From: SZUA-430 sp964638635
GTDB taxonomy: Bacteria; Pseudomonadota; Alphaproteobacteria; Micropepsales; Micropepsaceae
Length of the DNA stretch: 64,000 nucleotides
Direction of reading: 5' to 3'
NCBI GenBank assembly: GCA_964638635.1
Contig: CAZXAQ010000006.1
Span: 1 to 64,000, forward strand
The position numbers and the translations under genes were made by a program. A model generated the notes under the pieces. The model was not told the DNA's origin and did no database searches. It saw nothing but the letters and a program-made list of their open reading frames with translations. Shown here piece by piece: positions 42,284 through 52,120 of the stretch (positions are counted from its first letter, which is position 1; every line of letters begins with the position of its first letter).

Positions 42284-43357
42284 CTACATCGCCTTGAGAA
42301 ATGCCACGAACTTTGGGTCTAGCTCCAGATCGTCCAGCAATCCAGCGGCAATAGATATGCCGTCTTTGCTGTTCGCCATGACAACCGTGGCGTCGCGGCG
42401 TGATAAGTCCGCGAAGGCAACCGCGGACTCGCCGGCGTCGTTGCCGGTGTGCATGAGGATCGTCGTCGCGCCGAATTTGTAGACTTCCCAGCCGAGACCG
42501 ATGCCCGCTTCGTCCGGGCACAGTTTCGCGTCCATCTTGGCGCAGAGTTCGGCCTTGCGATCGGTGTGGACACGGAGTTGCTCGTCGCGCGCCGCCTTCG
42601 GCAGACCGACGCCCGTCACGACCGCCTGAAGAAACAGCGCGTAGTCGCGCGCTGTCGTGTGCAGATTGTCGGCGGCAAGAACCTCTGGATTTGTATCGGT
42701 CTTGAGCCACTTCCCGCCGGCGGAGGGCGTTGCGACGCGATCTGCTTGCGTGCTCGGCCAGCCCAGATAGCTGTCCTTCATGCCCAAGGGTTCGAACACG
42801 AAGGTCTTGGTCAGCGTGTCGAACGGCGTGGCCGTGCGCCGGATGAGATACGCCTTCAAGTACTCTAGGCCCTCGCCGGAGTAGCCAAAAGCCGTCCCGG
42901 GATCGCGCAGGAATTTCAACTTGCCGCCGGTTTGCCTGCGCCAGTTGGGAAATCCGGAACGATGGCTGAGCAGCAGCGGCGCTGTCAGCGTCGCGGTGCG
43001 CGGATCGTTCTGGATGTCGGGATCGGTCCACGCGACCGACAGCGGCTCGTCGAGCGGAATGGACTTTGCGGTGGCGGCACGAAGATAGACCTCCGCCGCA
43101 AGCGGCTTTGTCAGTGAGGCCACGTTGTAGAGCGTTTCCGCGGTCGCGGGTTTGCCCGGTGCTGCCTCTCCGAACTGCGCCGAAAAGATGAACTCGCCGC
43201 CTCTGACCAATCCGATCGCAACGCTCGGAACCTTGTTGTCGGCGAGAAGTTTCGGGACCTTTTCGTCGAGCGCTTTGCGCAGCCGCGCCTCCAGAGCCGT
43301 ATCAGCTTGCGCGCTGAATGGGAGGGCCAAGAGCAGAACCGTCAATAACCGCTTCAC
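42284..43357 (-). CDS. Serine hydrolase of the beta-lactamase class C/penicillin-binding type
   Basis: A 357-residue exported protein. Start taken at the GTG before KRLLTVLLLALPFSAQA, a clean signal peptide, with GGGAGGTG upstream. Class C motifs: SLTK (SxxK nucleophile near residue 83), YSG (YxN position) and HTG (KTG position). The HTG and YSG variants are usual for esterase or D-aminopeptidase-like relatives and do not prove beta-lactamase activity. It lies between pepA and holC on the same strand, apparently an insertion into that pair. Confidence 0.85.
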   Translation of the reverse strand: MKRLLTVLLLALPFSAQADTALEARLRKALDEKVPKLLADNKVPSVAIGLVRGGEFIFSAQFGEAAPGKPATAETLYNVASLTKPLAAEVYLRAATAKSIPLDEPLSVAWTDPDIQNDPRTATLTAPLLLSHRSGFPNWRRQTGGKLKFLRDPGTAFGYSGEGLEYLKAYLIRRTATPFDTLTKTFVFEPLGMKDSYLGWPSTQADRVATPSAGGKWLKTDTNPEVLAADNLHTTARDYALFLQAVVTGVGLPKAARDEQLRVHTDRKAELCAKMDAKLCPDEAGIGLGWEVYKFGATTILMHTGNDAGESAVAFADLSRRDATVVMANSKDGISIAAGLLDDLELDPKFVAFLKAM

Positions 43358-43379
43358 GCGCACCTCCCCATGTCGATGG

Positions 43380-43410
43380 AAGCCCCACCCTGGAGTCCAG
43401 GGTGGGGTTC
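43380..43410. terminator. Perfect hairpin between pepA and the serine hydrolase gene
   Basis: CCCCACCCTGGA and its perfect complement flank a single central base (43383-43407), extended by AAG/GTT-type pairs. It lies just past the pepA stop on the minus strand. No U-run follows, so it may be a palindromic repeat or a processing/attenuation structure between two same-strand genes. Confidence 0.5.
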
Positions 43411-43442
43411 CGCAAATCACAGTTGCTTCAGAACAGCGCCGA

Positions 43443-44939
43443 TCAACTCTCGTAGTGGTCGGCGACGAGGCGATTCAGCAGTCGGACGCCGAAGCCGCTG
43501 GCGCCTTTCGGGGTTGAGTTGCGGGCTTCTTCGAACCACGCCGTCCCCGCGATATCGAGGTGCGCCCACGGCACTTTATTCACGAAGCGCTGAATGAACT
43601 GCGCGGCCGTGATCGAGCCGCCGAATTGGCCGCCAATGTTCTTCATGTCGGCGATGGGGCTGTCGATCATCTTGTCGAAGCGCTCATTCATCGGCATGCG
43701 CCAGAGTTCTTCGCCCTCGGCCTTGCCGGCGGCGATGAGGCGTTCGGCGAGTTCGTCGTTGTTCGAGAACAGGCCGGCGATTTCGAGGCCGAGCGCAACA
43801 CGGATCGCGCCGGTCAACGTCGCAAGGTCGACCATGAATTTCGGCTTGAAGCGGTTCTGGCAGTACCAAAGCGCGTCGGCGAGCACGAGGCGGCCTTCGG
43901 CGTCGGTGTTCAGGACCTCGATCGTCTGGCCGGACATCGACTTCACGACGTCGCCGGGGCGTTGCGCGTTGCCGTCCGGCATGTTCTCGACCAGGCCGCA
44001 GATGCCCACGACATTGGCGCGTGCCTTGCGGCCTGCGAGCGCGTGCATGAGGCCGGTGACCGCTGCGGCGCCACCCATGTCGTATTTCATGGCGTCCATG
44101 CCAGCCGCGGGTTTGATCGAGATGCCGCCGGTGTCGAACGTCACGCCTTTGCCGACGAAGGCGATGGGTTGCGCGTCTTTGTTCTTGGCGCCCTTCCACT
44201 GCATGACCAGCAGCTGGGACTCGCGTTCGGAGCCTTGCCCCACGCCCAAGAGCGATCCCATGCCGAGCTTCGTCATCTCCTTCACGCCGAGCACTTCGAC
44301 CTCGAGCCCCATGTCCTCGAGCTTGCGGACGCGTTTGGCGAATTCTTCCGGGTAGAGAACGTTCGGCGGCTCGGTCACCAGATCGCGCGCGTAGAAGATC
44401 GCGTTGGCGACCGCTTCGTTTGCGCGCCAGGCCTTCTTGGCCTCGCCGGGATCGGCGGCAGCGATGTTGACTCTCGCGAGCGTCGGTTTGTCCGTCTTCT
44501 TTTGCGTCGTGCGGTACTGATCGAAGCGGTAGCTGCGCAGCACCGCGCCTTGCGCGACACGCACGGCGAACTGTACCTCGTCGGCGTCGGAAGCGCTCTT
44601 CGGCGGTTGCAGCAGAAGCGTCACCGTCTTCTCGCCGCTGGTCAGCAGCCGCGCGACTGCGGTGGAGCCCAAACTCTCGGCGGCAGATCCGTCGAACTTG
44701 TCGGCCTTGCCGAGGCCCACGACGAGCAGCCGGTCGAGTTCGATGCCGGCCGGCGCCAGAAGCTCGATCACCTGCCCTTTTGCGCCGGTGAAGCGCGCCG
44801 CCTTCATCGCCCGGGCGATCGCGCCCTTGGACTGTTTGTCGAGGTCGGCCAGAAGGCCCGTGGGCACCTCGGCCTCGGTCGCGCCGACGACAAGCGTTCC
44901 TTCATCCGGGATTTCGGACTTCACAAAGTTGATTTGCAT
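43443..44939 (-). CDS. pepA: Leucyl aminopeptidase (M17, PepA)
   Basis: A 498-residue two-domain metallo-aminopeptidase. The N-terminal macro-like domain spans about 1-170. The C-terminal catalytic domain shows KGVTFDTGGISIKPAAGMDAMKYDMGGAAA with metal and catalytic residues, and NTDAEGRLVLADAL, the M17 signature. It removes N-terminal amino acids from peptides; E. coli PepA also binds DNA. It is divergent from lptF, the usual arrangement in alphaproteobacteria, where lptF-lptG follow. Confidence 0.95.
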   Translation of the reverse strand: MQINFVKSEIPDEGTLVVGATEAEVPTGLLADLDKQSKGAIARAMKAARFTGAKGQVIELLAPAGIELDRLLVVGLGKADKFDGSAAESLGSTAVARLLTSGEKTVTLLLQPPKSASDADEVQFAVRVAQGAVLRSYRFDQYRTTQKKTDKPTLARVNIAAADPGEAKKAWRANEAVANAIFYARDLVTEPPNVLYPEEFAKRVRKLEDMGLEVEVLGVKEMTKLGMGSLLGVGQGSERESQLLVMQWKGAKNKDAQPIAFVGKGVTFDTGGISIKPAAGMDAMKYDMGGAAAVTGLMHALAGRKARANVVGICGLVENMPDGNAQRPGDVVKSMSGQTIEVLNTDAEGRLVLADALWYCQNRFKPKFMVDLATLTGAIRVALGLEIAGLFSNNDELAERLIAAGKAEGEELWRMPMNERFDKMIDSPIADMKNIGGQFGGSITAAQFIQRFVNKVPWAHLDIAGTAWFEEARNSTPKGASGFGVRLLNRLVADHYES

Positions 44940-45109
44940 GAGGTGTTATCTCTTAACGGGAACAAGAACTGGCGGTAGAACGTTGCGTGGGAGCGGCCGC
45001 TGGACTACCAGCTTGGACGCCTCACCCCGCATGATTCCGGCGAAAACTCGGCGTGCTGGTGGAACCGACAGGCGCGGGGTTGTACCGGGCCGCGCGATCA
45101 TTGTGAAGC

Positions 45110-45127
45110 GGCGGGCAGAAGCCCGCC
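45110..45127. repeat. REP-like hairpin in the pepA-lptF spacer
   Basis: A perfect 7-bp hairpin GGCGGGC-AGAA-GCCCGCC followed by AACCAGGG. Structure and tail resemble the hairpin family at 35907-35923 and 36589-36676. It lies 22 bases before the lptF start and would be in its leader. Confidence 0.6.
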
Positions 45128-45149
45128 AACCAGGGTGCAGCGAAGGCCG

Positions 45150-46280
45150 ATGTCCGGAATTCAGAATTATATGTTCCGGCAGGTCACCGGGCCGCTTTTG
45201 TTCTTCACGTTCGTGCTGACGGGCGTGATCTGGCTGTCGCAGTCGCTCCGCTTGCTGGATGTGGTGATCAATCAGAGCCAGTCGGTGGGGACGTTCATCT
45301 ACCTGACGCTGCTCGGCCTGCCGCAGCTGATGCCGCTGATCCTGCCGTTCGCGATGTTCTTTTCGGTGCTTTATGCCCTGAACCGCCTCTACACGGAGAG
45401 CGAACTCGTCGTGATGTGGGCGGCGGGGTTCAGCCGCTGGGTGGTGGTGTGGCCCATTCTCTTGATCGCGCTCGCCGTCACGATCGCGGGCTATCTCTTC
45501 GCTCTCGTGGTGATGCCGGCCGGCATGCGCGAGATGAAGAACCGCGTGTTCGAAATTCGTGCCGATCTCGTGAATACGTTCGTGCGCGAGGGCGCGTTCA
45601 CAAATCCTATCAAGGGGCTGACGGTCTATGTCAGCGAGAACAATCCGGGTGGCGAGATTCGCGGCATCCTGGTGCACGACGCGCGCAACCCAAAGGGCAT
45701 TGCGACCTATATGGCGCAGAGCGGTTTGCTCGCAAACACGCCGACCGGCCCGCGCCTGATCATGAACCAAGGCAACGTCCAGTGGCTTGAGGGTGGCGAA
45801 GGGCGGCTGAAGATTCTGAACTTCGAAAAGTACACTTTCGATCTCAGCCAGTTCGACAAGGGGGTGGATGCGCGGGTCCCGGAGGTAACGGAACTCTGGT
45901 TGAACGAATTGCTCTACCCGAAGGCGAGCTTGCCGGAGAAACAGCAGCGGAAATACATCGCGGAAGCCCATAACCGGTTGAGCGGGCCGCTTTACAGCAT
46001 CGTGTTCGCGCTGATTGCGGTGGTCGCGCTCGTCGGCGGCAACTTCAACCGGCGCGGCTATGGGGGGCGGATCGGCTTGGCGTTCCTCGCGATGTTCGCG
46101 GCGCGCTTGCCGGGCTTCGCATTCCAACAATGGACCGCATCGAAGCCCGATACGGCGTTCCTGATGTATGTTTGGCCGTCGCTTTGGATCATTGGCCTGC
46201 TCTTCGTTTTGGTCCATCCCAGTTTCGAACGGCTGCGTAAGGGCAAAATGGCCGAGCCCGTGGCGGAGGGCACGCAATGA
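45150..46280 (+). CDS. lptF: LPS export ABC transporter permease LptF
   Basis: A 376-residue inner membrane protein of the LptB2FG complex that extracts lipopolysaccharide and drives it to the outer membrane. The YjgP/YjgQ pattern is clear: six membrane segments in two groups of three (about 15-120 and 270-365) flank a periplasmic beta-jellyroll domain. The ATG at SGIQNYMFRQV has AAGG upstream; a start five codons earlier is possible. The stop overlaps the lptG start (ATGA). It heads the envelope operon lptF-lptG-lptD-surA. Confidence 0.94.
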   Translation: MSGIQNYMFRQVTGPLLFFTFVLTGVIWLSQSLRLLDVVINQSQSVGTFIYLTLLGLPQLMPLILPFAMFFSVLYALNRLYTESELVVMWAAGFSRWVVVWPILLIALAVTIAGYLFALVVMPAGMREMKNRVFEIRADLVNTFVREGAFTNPIKGLTVYVSENNPGGEIRGILVHDARNPKGIATYMAQSGLLANTPTGPRLIMNQGNVQWLEGGEGRLKILNFEKYTFDLSQFDKGVDARVPEVTELWLNELLYPKASLPEKQQRKYIAEAHNRLSGPLYSIVFALIAVVALVGGNFNRRGYGGRIGLAFLAMFAARLPGFAFQQWTASKPDTAFLMYVWPSLWIIGLLFVLVHPSFERLRKGKMAEPVAEGTQ

Positions 46281-47371
46281 ATTTCGGCTGGACGATGTCG
46301 AAATACCTCGCGAAGCAATTCGCCATCAGCGTCGCGTTGGTGTTCGGCATTTGCGTCACGCTCGCCTTCGTCATCGACGTCGTCGAGCTTTTGAACCGTA
46401 CGGCGGGGCGCGAGAGTGTGCCGCTGACCACGATCATCCGTATGGCGTTGTTGAAGCTTCCGAACCTCACCGAGAAGATGATGCCGTTCGCGGTCTTGTT
46501 CGGCGCGATCTGGTGTTTCGCGCGTCTGACGCGCAGCCAAGAGCTTGTCGTCGCGCGGGCTTCGGGTGTGTCGGCGTGGCTGTTCCTGGCCCCCGCGCTG
46601 GTTACGGCGCTCCTCATCGGGGCCTTCATGACCACCGTCTACAACCCGTTCGCGGCCACGCTGATCTCGTACTACGAGGAGTTGGAGGCTCGCTACATCC
46701 GCGGGAGGCCCTCACTGCTGGCCGTGTCGGCCAACGGGTTGTGGTTGCGCCAAGGGGACGAGAAGGGCCAGACCGTCATTCACGCCCTGCATGTGTCCGA
46801 CAGCGGCCTCAAGCTCCAGGACGTGATCATGTTCATCTATGAGGGAAAAGACCAGTTTCGCGGCCGAATCGACGCCGGGGCGGCGCAGCTTCTGAAGGAC
46901 AAATGGCACCTCGAGAAGGCCTGGGTCACAGGTCCGGACCGTCCAGCTGTGTTCTATCCGTCACTCGACGTCAAAACGTCGTTAACTCCGGACCAAATTC
47001 AAGAAAGCTTTGCAACCCCAGATACTATCGCGTTTTGGGACCTTCCCGGCTTCATCTCCCAGGCGGAAGCAGCAGGCTTTTCGGCCACAAAACATAGGCT
47101 CCACTACCATGCCTTGCTTGCGGCCCCGATGCTCTTGTGCGCTATGATATTTGTCGCGGCGGCATTCTCGCTTCGGCTGGCGCGTCTAGGGGGGGCTGCG
47201 AGGCTCATACTCTCGGGCGTTCTGACGGGATTCTTGCTCTATTTCTTCACGGACGTGACACACGCCCTGGGGATGTCGGGCACTGTTCCGGTGGCCTTGG
47301 CAGCGTGGGCGCCGGCTACGACTGCGTTGTTGTTTGGTATGGCGTCATTGTTCAATCAGGAGGACGGATGA
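46277..47371 (+). CDS. lptG: LPS export ABC transporter permease LptG
   Basis: A 364-residue partner of LptF with the same layout of three membrane helices, a jellyroll domain and three more helices. The start MNFGWTMSKYLAKQFAISVAL and the RAAGVSAW-like coupling segment (VARASGVSAWLF) are typical. It overlaps lptF by four bases and lptD by four bases, so the three LPS transport genes are translationally coupled. Confidence 0.94.
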   Translation: MNFGWTMSKYLAKQFAISVALVFGICVTLAFVIDVVELLNRTAGRESVPLTTIIRMALLKLPNLTEKMMPFAVLFGAIWCFARLTRSQELVVARASGVSAWLFLAPALVTALLIGAFMTTVYNPFAATLISYYEELEARYIRGRPSLLAVSANGLWLRQGDEKGQTVIHALHVSDSGLKLQDVIMFIYEGKDQFRGRIDAGAAQLLKDKWHLEKAWVTGPDRPAVFYPSLDVKTSLTPDQIQESFATPDTIAFWDLPGFISQAEAAGFSATKHRLHYHALLAAPMLLCAMIFVAAAFSLRLARLGGAARLILSGVLTGFLLYFFTDVTHALGMSGTVPVALAAWAPATTALLFGMASLFNQEDG

Positions 47372-49566
47372 AGGTTGCGTATCGCCTCATCGCCGGTCTT
47401 CCGATTCTGCTGAGTACAGCCTCCATTGCCGCTGCCGCGGGTCACGCGCCGGTGATACTTCCGCTTGCCGGTCTGATGGCCGATGAGCCTGCCGCTTCCG
47501 CGCCGCAACAACCGAACGGCGAAAAGAAGGAAGAAGTTCTCATCCGCGCCGACAAGATGACCTACGACGCGAACACGAGCGTGGTCACCGCCGAAGGCAA
47601 TGTCGAGGTCACTTACGGGCCGCGTACGCTGCTCGCCGAAAAGCTAACCTACAACCAAGAAACCCGCGTCGTGATCGCCGAAGGCAACGCGACGATCCGC
47701 GAAGCAAACGGCACCACGCTTTCGGGTTCGCGCATCGAAGTCACCGACGACATGCGCGAAGGCATCATCGAGAGCATGAACGTCATCATTGCCGGCCGCG
47801 GCCGCTTGGCCGCCGCGCGCGCCACGCGTACCGGCGGCAACATGATGACGCTGGAGAAGGCTGCCTACACGACGTGCGAGCCTTGCAAGGAGGATCCCTC
47901 GAAGGCGCCGACCTGGCAAATCAAGGCGTTCCGCGTGATCTACAATCAGGCTAAGGCGCGGGTCGAATACGAAGACGCATTCTTCGAAGTGTTCGGGGTT
48001 CCGATCGCGTATCTGCCGTATTTCTCGCACTCCGATCCGGAAGCACCGCGGCAGTCGGGCTTCCTTGTTCCCGGCGTCGGTCATTCGACGGATATCGGCT
48101 ACTTCGTCGAGGTGCCGTACTACTTCGCGCTCGACCCCAGCTACGACTTGCTGGTCACGCCGGTGTACACGGAGAACGACGGGCCGTTGCTCAAAGGCGA
48201 GTGGCGGCAGCGCGTCGTCGACGGTCAATACTACGTCCAGGCCAGCGGCCGTTACGGGCAGCCGCGCAACCGCTTCGGCGTCGAATACGGCGACGAGACC
48301 CTGCAAGGCCACGTGTTCGGCCAAGGGCGCTTCCAGATCGACGACGTCTGGCGCTGGGGCTACGACGCCGAAGTGACGTCGAACGACACTTATCTCAAAC
48401 GCTACGACATTTCGTCGAAGGACCGGTTGGTCAACAACCTGTTCATCGAAGGTATCGACGGTCGTTCGTATGCCGCGGTCAACGGCTGGTACTTCCAGGG
48501 CCTTCGCGAAGGCGACGATCCCGGCTTGACGCCGCTGGTGCTGCCGCTGGTCGAACTGGAATATGTGCCCGACGAGACCGTGCTTGGCGGGCGCTTCCAG
48601 TTGAGCGGCAACGCGCTCTATCTGCATCGCGGCGAAGGCCGCGATACGGCGCGCGCTTCGGCGACGGCGGCGTGGAAACTCCCGGTCACGACGACCGGCG
48701 GCCACCTGTTCACATTCTTCGCGAATTTGCGCGCCGACGGCTATCACGTAACCGACACCGGCCTCAGTGGAACGGAAACGCAAACCATCGGCCGCATTCT
48801 GCCGTGGGCGGGCGTCGAGTGGCGCTATCCGATGGTGCGCACGGATTGGGGCTGGAAGCACGTGATCGAGCCCATCGTGCAGCTGGTCGGCGCGCCTTAC
48901 GGCGGCAACCCCGACGAGATTCCGAACGAAGACAGCGCCGCCTTCGAATTCGACGAGACCAATCTGTTCTCGTTCAACAAGTTTCCGGGCCTCGATCGTT
49001 GGGAGACGGGACCGCGCGTGAACGTAGGCTTCCGCACGGCCGCCTATTTCGACGAAGGCTTCATCGAGGCGATTGTCGGCGAGAGCTTCCGCTTCCACGA
49101 AGACGATGCCTTCACCGAGGAATCGGGCTTGCGGAACCAGCAATCCGACTATGTGGGCCGCTTGACCATTCAGCCGGACGACCATTTCCGGCTCGTCCAC
49201 CGCTTCCGTATCGACCAAAGCGCGTTCCGGTACGAGCGCAACGAAATCTACGGCGAGGCTTTCGACCCGGATTGGTACACGTTCCGCGCGGGCTATCTGC
49301 TGCTGGAGCCGGAGCCGCTGATTCCGGTGCAACGCGAAGAAGTTTCGCTGGAAGGCCGCGTCCGCACGATCGAGCACATTTGGTTTCGGGCGTCCGGCCG
49401 GCGCGACCTCGCCGACGAGCAAATGATCGAAAGCAAGTTCGGTCTTTCCTACGAGGACGACTGTGCGGAGTTCGGCCTGGACTTCCGCCGCCGGTTCACG
49501 CGCGACCGCGATATCGAGCCCGCCTCGTCGTTCCTGTTCACGTTCCGTCTGAAAGGCGTGAATTGA
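47368..49566 (+). CDS. lptD: LPS assembly outer membrane protein LptD
   Basis: A 732-residue outer membrane protein. It starts at the ATG overlapping the lptG stop, with AGGAGG five bases upstream. Signal peptide: MKVAYRLIAGLPILLSTASIAAAA. An OstA-type jellyroll (about 55-160, IRADKMTYDANTSVVTAEGNVEV) receives LPS from LptA, and the C-terminal LptD barrel inserts it in the outer leaflet. A CEPC pair near residue 170 lies where cysteines of the family form disulphides. Ends with an aromatic-containing strand (SFLFTFRLKGVN). Confidence 0.94.
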   Translation: MKVAYRLIAGLPILLSTASIAAAAGHAPVILPLAGLMADEPAASAPQQPNGEKKEEVLIRADKMTYDANTSVVTAEGNVEVTYGPRTLLAEKLTYNQETRVVIAEGNATIREANGTTLSGSRIEVTDDMREGIIESMNVIIAGRGRLAAARATRTGGNMMTLEKAAYTTCEPCKEDPSKAPTWQIKAFRVIYNQAKARVEYEDAFFEVFGVPIAYLPYFSHSDPEAPRQSGFLVPGVGHSTDIGYFVEVPYYFALDPSYDLLVTPVYTENDGPLLKGEWRQRVVDGQYYVQASGRYGQPRNRFGVEYGDETLQGHVFGQGRFQIDDVWRWGYDAEVTSNDTYLKRYDISSKDRLVNNLFIEGIDGRSYAAVNGWYFQGLREGDDPGLTPLVLPLVELEYVPDETVLGGRFQLSGNALYLHRGEGRDTARASATAAWKLPVTTTGGHLFTFFANLRADGYHVTDTGLSGTETQTIGRILPWAGVEWRYPMVRTDWGWKHVIEPIVQLVGAPYGGNPDEIPNEDSAAFEFDETNLFSFNKFPGLDRWETGPRVNVGFRTAAYFDEGFIEAIVGESFRFHEDDAFTEESGLRNQQSDYVGRLTIQPDDHFRLVHRFRIDQSAFRYERNEIYGEAFDPDWYTFRAGYLLLEPEPLIPVQREEVSLEGRVRTIEHIWFRASGRRDLADEQMIESKFGLSYEDDCAEFGLDFRRRFTRDRDIEPASSFLFTFRLKGVN

Positions 49567-49719
49567 GGCCGAAATCGGGCCGTTTCAGCCTGGCGTAACC
49601 ACCATTGATCGGACACGGGAAGTGGTTATTCTCCCGGACGTTGTGGCGCCCGGCGGGGTTGAGTCTCACCCCTGCCCTGTCCGGTGAAGCCTAGTTGCTC
49701 TCGTTTCGCGGAAGCTGCG

Positions 49720-51105
49720 ATGTTCAGTCGGTCCCTCGTTCGTACCCTTGCTGCCGGCAGCCTTTGCGTCGCGGCCATGCTCGCCGTTTCCGGCGATCAC
49801 TCAAGCGCCGCCGGCGCGACGCAAGAGCCGCGCACGATGCGCGCGGCCGCCGTCGTCAACGACATCATCATTTCGACGTTCGACCTCGATCAGCGCATCA
49901 AGCTGGTGATGGTCACGTCGAACGCGCAAGGCGCGGATGCGGCCAAGCGTCTGCGGCCGCAGGTGCTGCGGCAGCTGGTCGACGAGCTTTTGCAACTGCA
50001 AGAAGCGCAAAAGGCGAACGTCAAGATCACGACCGAAGAACTGGAAAAGAACTTCAAACGCATCGCGCAACAGAACCAGACGACAACCGACGCCATCAAC
50101 AAGATGCTCGATGACAACGGCATCGCGCGCGTAACGCTGCAGAACCAGCTGAAGGCAGACTTGGCGTGGCAGAAGCTGATCCAAGGCCGTCTTGCGGCGC
50201 GCGTTACGGTGTCGGACGAGGAAGTCGACGCCGCCTATCAGCAGGCCCTCCGGGCCGCTTCGCAGACACAGTACCTGGTGTCGGAGATTTTCATCGCGGT
50301 CGACGTGCCGGAAGCCGAAGAACAGGCGCGGCAGAGCATCCAAAGCATCCTGGGGCACCTGCGCGGCGGCGCGCAGTTCTCGGCGATCGCGCGTCAGTTC
50401 AGCCAGGCGTCCTCGGCCACGAATGGCGGCGACATAGGTTGGGTCGGCGAAGGCGACGTGCCGACGGCGGTGGCCGAGACGCTGCGCAAGATGTCGCCGG
50501 GCGGCGTGTCCGAGCCCGTTCGTGCGGCCGGCGGCTACTATGTGATCGGCTTGCGCGAGAAGAGGCTTCCGAAGGATTCCAAGGTGGCGACACCGGAGGC
50601 GGCGGGTCCCGCCAAGCCGCAAGTTGCGCAGAAGATGAAGGGCACTTTGACGCTCGGCCGCGTGGCGATCCCGCTTTCCGACGGCGCGTCGAAGGCCAAA
50701 CAGGAGCAGGCCAAGGCCCTTTCGGTCGAGCTCTATCGCTCGATCAACGGCTGCGCCACGGCCGGCCAGGTGGCGAGTTCGCGGGGCGCGAAGTTCGAGA
50801 TGCTGGGTAGCATCACCGTCAAGGACATGGCGCCCCAATTTGTGAAGATTCTCGAGCAGACGCCGAACGGGCGCGCGACGCCGCCGTTGCGCGGCGCAGC
50901 CGGCGTGGAGCTCTTCGTCATCTGTTCGGGCGGCATGGTTCCGGCTCCGGGCCTGCAGACCGCCGGGGCCACGACGACAAAGGCCAAGGACGTGACGAAG
51001 GAAGACGTCGAGAACCGCCTGTTTAACCAGGAACTCTCGATGCTCGCGCGGCGCTATCTGCGCGACCTGCGCCGCGACGCCACGATCGAGATGCGGGACG
51101 ACTAG
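49720..51105 (+). CDS. surA: SurA-like periplasmic peptidyl-prolyl isomerase/chaperone
   Basis: A 461-residue exported chaperone. The ATG at MFSRSLVRTLAAGSLCVAAMLAV gives a signal peptide; GGAAG lies six bases upstream. A SurA_N helical domain (about 45-170, VVNDIIISTFDLDQRIKLV) is followed by one clear parvulin domain (about 190-275, FSAIARQFSQ, GGDIGWVGEGDVP, GGYYVIGLREKR) and a second degenerate C-terminal region. It helps fold outer-membrane proteins such as LptD, encoded directly upstream. Pairing with lptD and pdxA is the usual order. Confidence 0.92.
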   Translation: MFSRSLVRTLAAGSLCVAAMLAVSGDHSSAAGATQEPRTMRAAAVVNDIIISTFDLDQRIKLVMVTSNAQGADAAKRLRPQVLRQLVDELLQLQEAQKANVKITTEELEKNFKRIAQQNQTTTDAINKMLDDNGIARVTLQNQLKADLAWQKLIQGRLAARVTVSDEEVDAAYQQALRAASQTQYLVSEIFIAVDVPEAEEQARQSIQSILGHLRGGAQFSAIARQFSQASSATNGGDIGWVGEGDVPTAVAETLRKMSPGGVSEPVRAAGGYYVIGLREKRLPKDSKVATPEAAGPAKPQVAQKMKGTLTLGRVAIPLSDGASKAKQEQAKALSVELYRSINGCATAGQVASSRGAKFEMLGSITVKDMAPQFVKILEQTPNGRATPPLRGAAGVELFVICSGGMVPAPGLQTAGATTTKAKDVTKEDVENRLFNQELSMLARRYLRDLRRDATIEMRDD

Positions 51106-51112
51106 GATCCGC

Positions 51113-52120
51113 ATGGCCGACACCTTACGGCCGCTTGCACTGACCATGGGCGAACCCGCGGGAATCGCGGGTGAGATCGCGATCAAGGCTTGGCATGCGC
51201 CGGACGGACGTCCGGTGCCCGCCTTCTGCGTGATCGGGGATCCCGATTGGCTGCGCGCAGAGACGCACCGGGTGAAGAGCCACCTGCATGTGGTCGAAGT
51301 GGGCTCGATGGCGGAAGCAGGGAAGCGCTTCTTCGAGGGGCTGCCGGTGCTGCCGGAGCGGTTGGCGGTGAAGGCCTCGCCTGCGAAGGCCGACGCGCGC
51401 AACGCCGACGCGGTTATCGCCTCGATCCGCAAGGCGGTGGCTCTGGCCCAGAGCGGCGAGGCCGGCGGCGTCGTGACGAACCCGATCCACAAGGCGACGC
51501 TCTACGGCGCGGGATTCAAGTTTCCCGGGCATACGGAGTATCTGGCCGAGCTGTGCGGTGGGGCGAAGCCGGTGATGATGCTTGCGATCGAAGGGCTGCG
51601 CGTGGTGCCGGTGACGGTTCATTTGTCGCTGGCCGAGGCGTGCCGCGCGCTGACCACCGACGCCATCGTGGCGGCGGCGGCGGGCGCACACGAGGCGCTC
51701 ACGCGAGACTTCGGGATTGCGGCACCACGGCTCGCCGTCGCCGCGCTAAATCCGCATGCGGGCGAAGGCGGGGCCATGGGCGTCGAGGAGCAGACGATCA
51801 TCGCGCCGGCGATCGCCGAGTTGCAAAAGCGCGGGATCGACGCGAAGGGGCCGCATCCGGCCGACACGCTGTTTCACGCGGCCGCGCGCACGCGCTACGA
51901 CGCGGCGATCTGTATGTATCACGATCAGGCGCTGATCCCCTTGAAGACGCTCGACTTTGCGGGCGGGGTGAATGTGACGTTGGGCCTGCCGATCGTGCGG
52001 ACGTCGCCCGATCACGGCACGGCGTTCGACATCGCGGGACAAGATAAGGCCGATCCATCGAGTTTGCTTGCCGCGCTTCGGCTTGCAGCGCGGATCGCTG
52101 CTCAGCGCAAACGCGCATGA
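51113..52120 (+). CDS. pdxA: 4-hydroxythreonine-4-phosphate dehydrogenase
   Basis: A 335-residue enzyme of pyridoxal phosphate biosynthesis that oxidises 4-phosphohydroxythreonine using NAD. Start LALTMGEPAGIAGEIAIKAW, middle GFKFPGHTEYLAELCG with a metal His, ALNPHAGEGGAMGVEE, and MYHDQALIPLKTL with a further metal-binding His. It begins eight bases after surA and overlaps rsmA by four bases, completing the surA-pdxA-rsmA order. Confidence 0.95.
   Translation: MADTLRPLALTMGEPAGIAGEIAIKAWHAPDGRPVPAFCVIGDPDWLRAETHRVKSHLHVVEVGSMAEAGKRFFEGLPVLPERLAVKASPAKADARNADAVIASIRKAVALAQSGEAGGVVTNPIHKATLYGAGFKFPGHTEYLAELCGGAKPVMMLAIEGLRVVPVTVHLSLAEACRALTTDAIVAAAAGAHEALTRDFGIAAPRLAVAALNPHAGEGGAMGVEEQTIIAPAIAELQKRGIDAKGPHPADTLFHAAARTRYDAAICMYHDQALIPLKTLDFAGGVNVTLGLPIVRTSPDHGTAFDIAGQDKADPSSLLAALRLAARIAAQRKRA

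Noticed and set aside
47644..49422. Long open frame antisense to lptD
   Set aside because: Shadow of lptD, which has a clear signal peptide, coupled start and domains.
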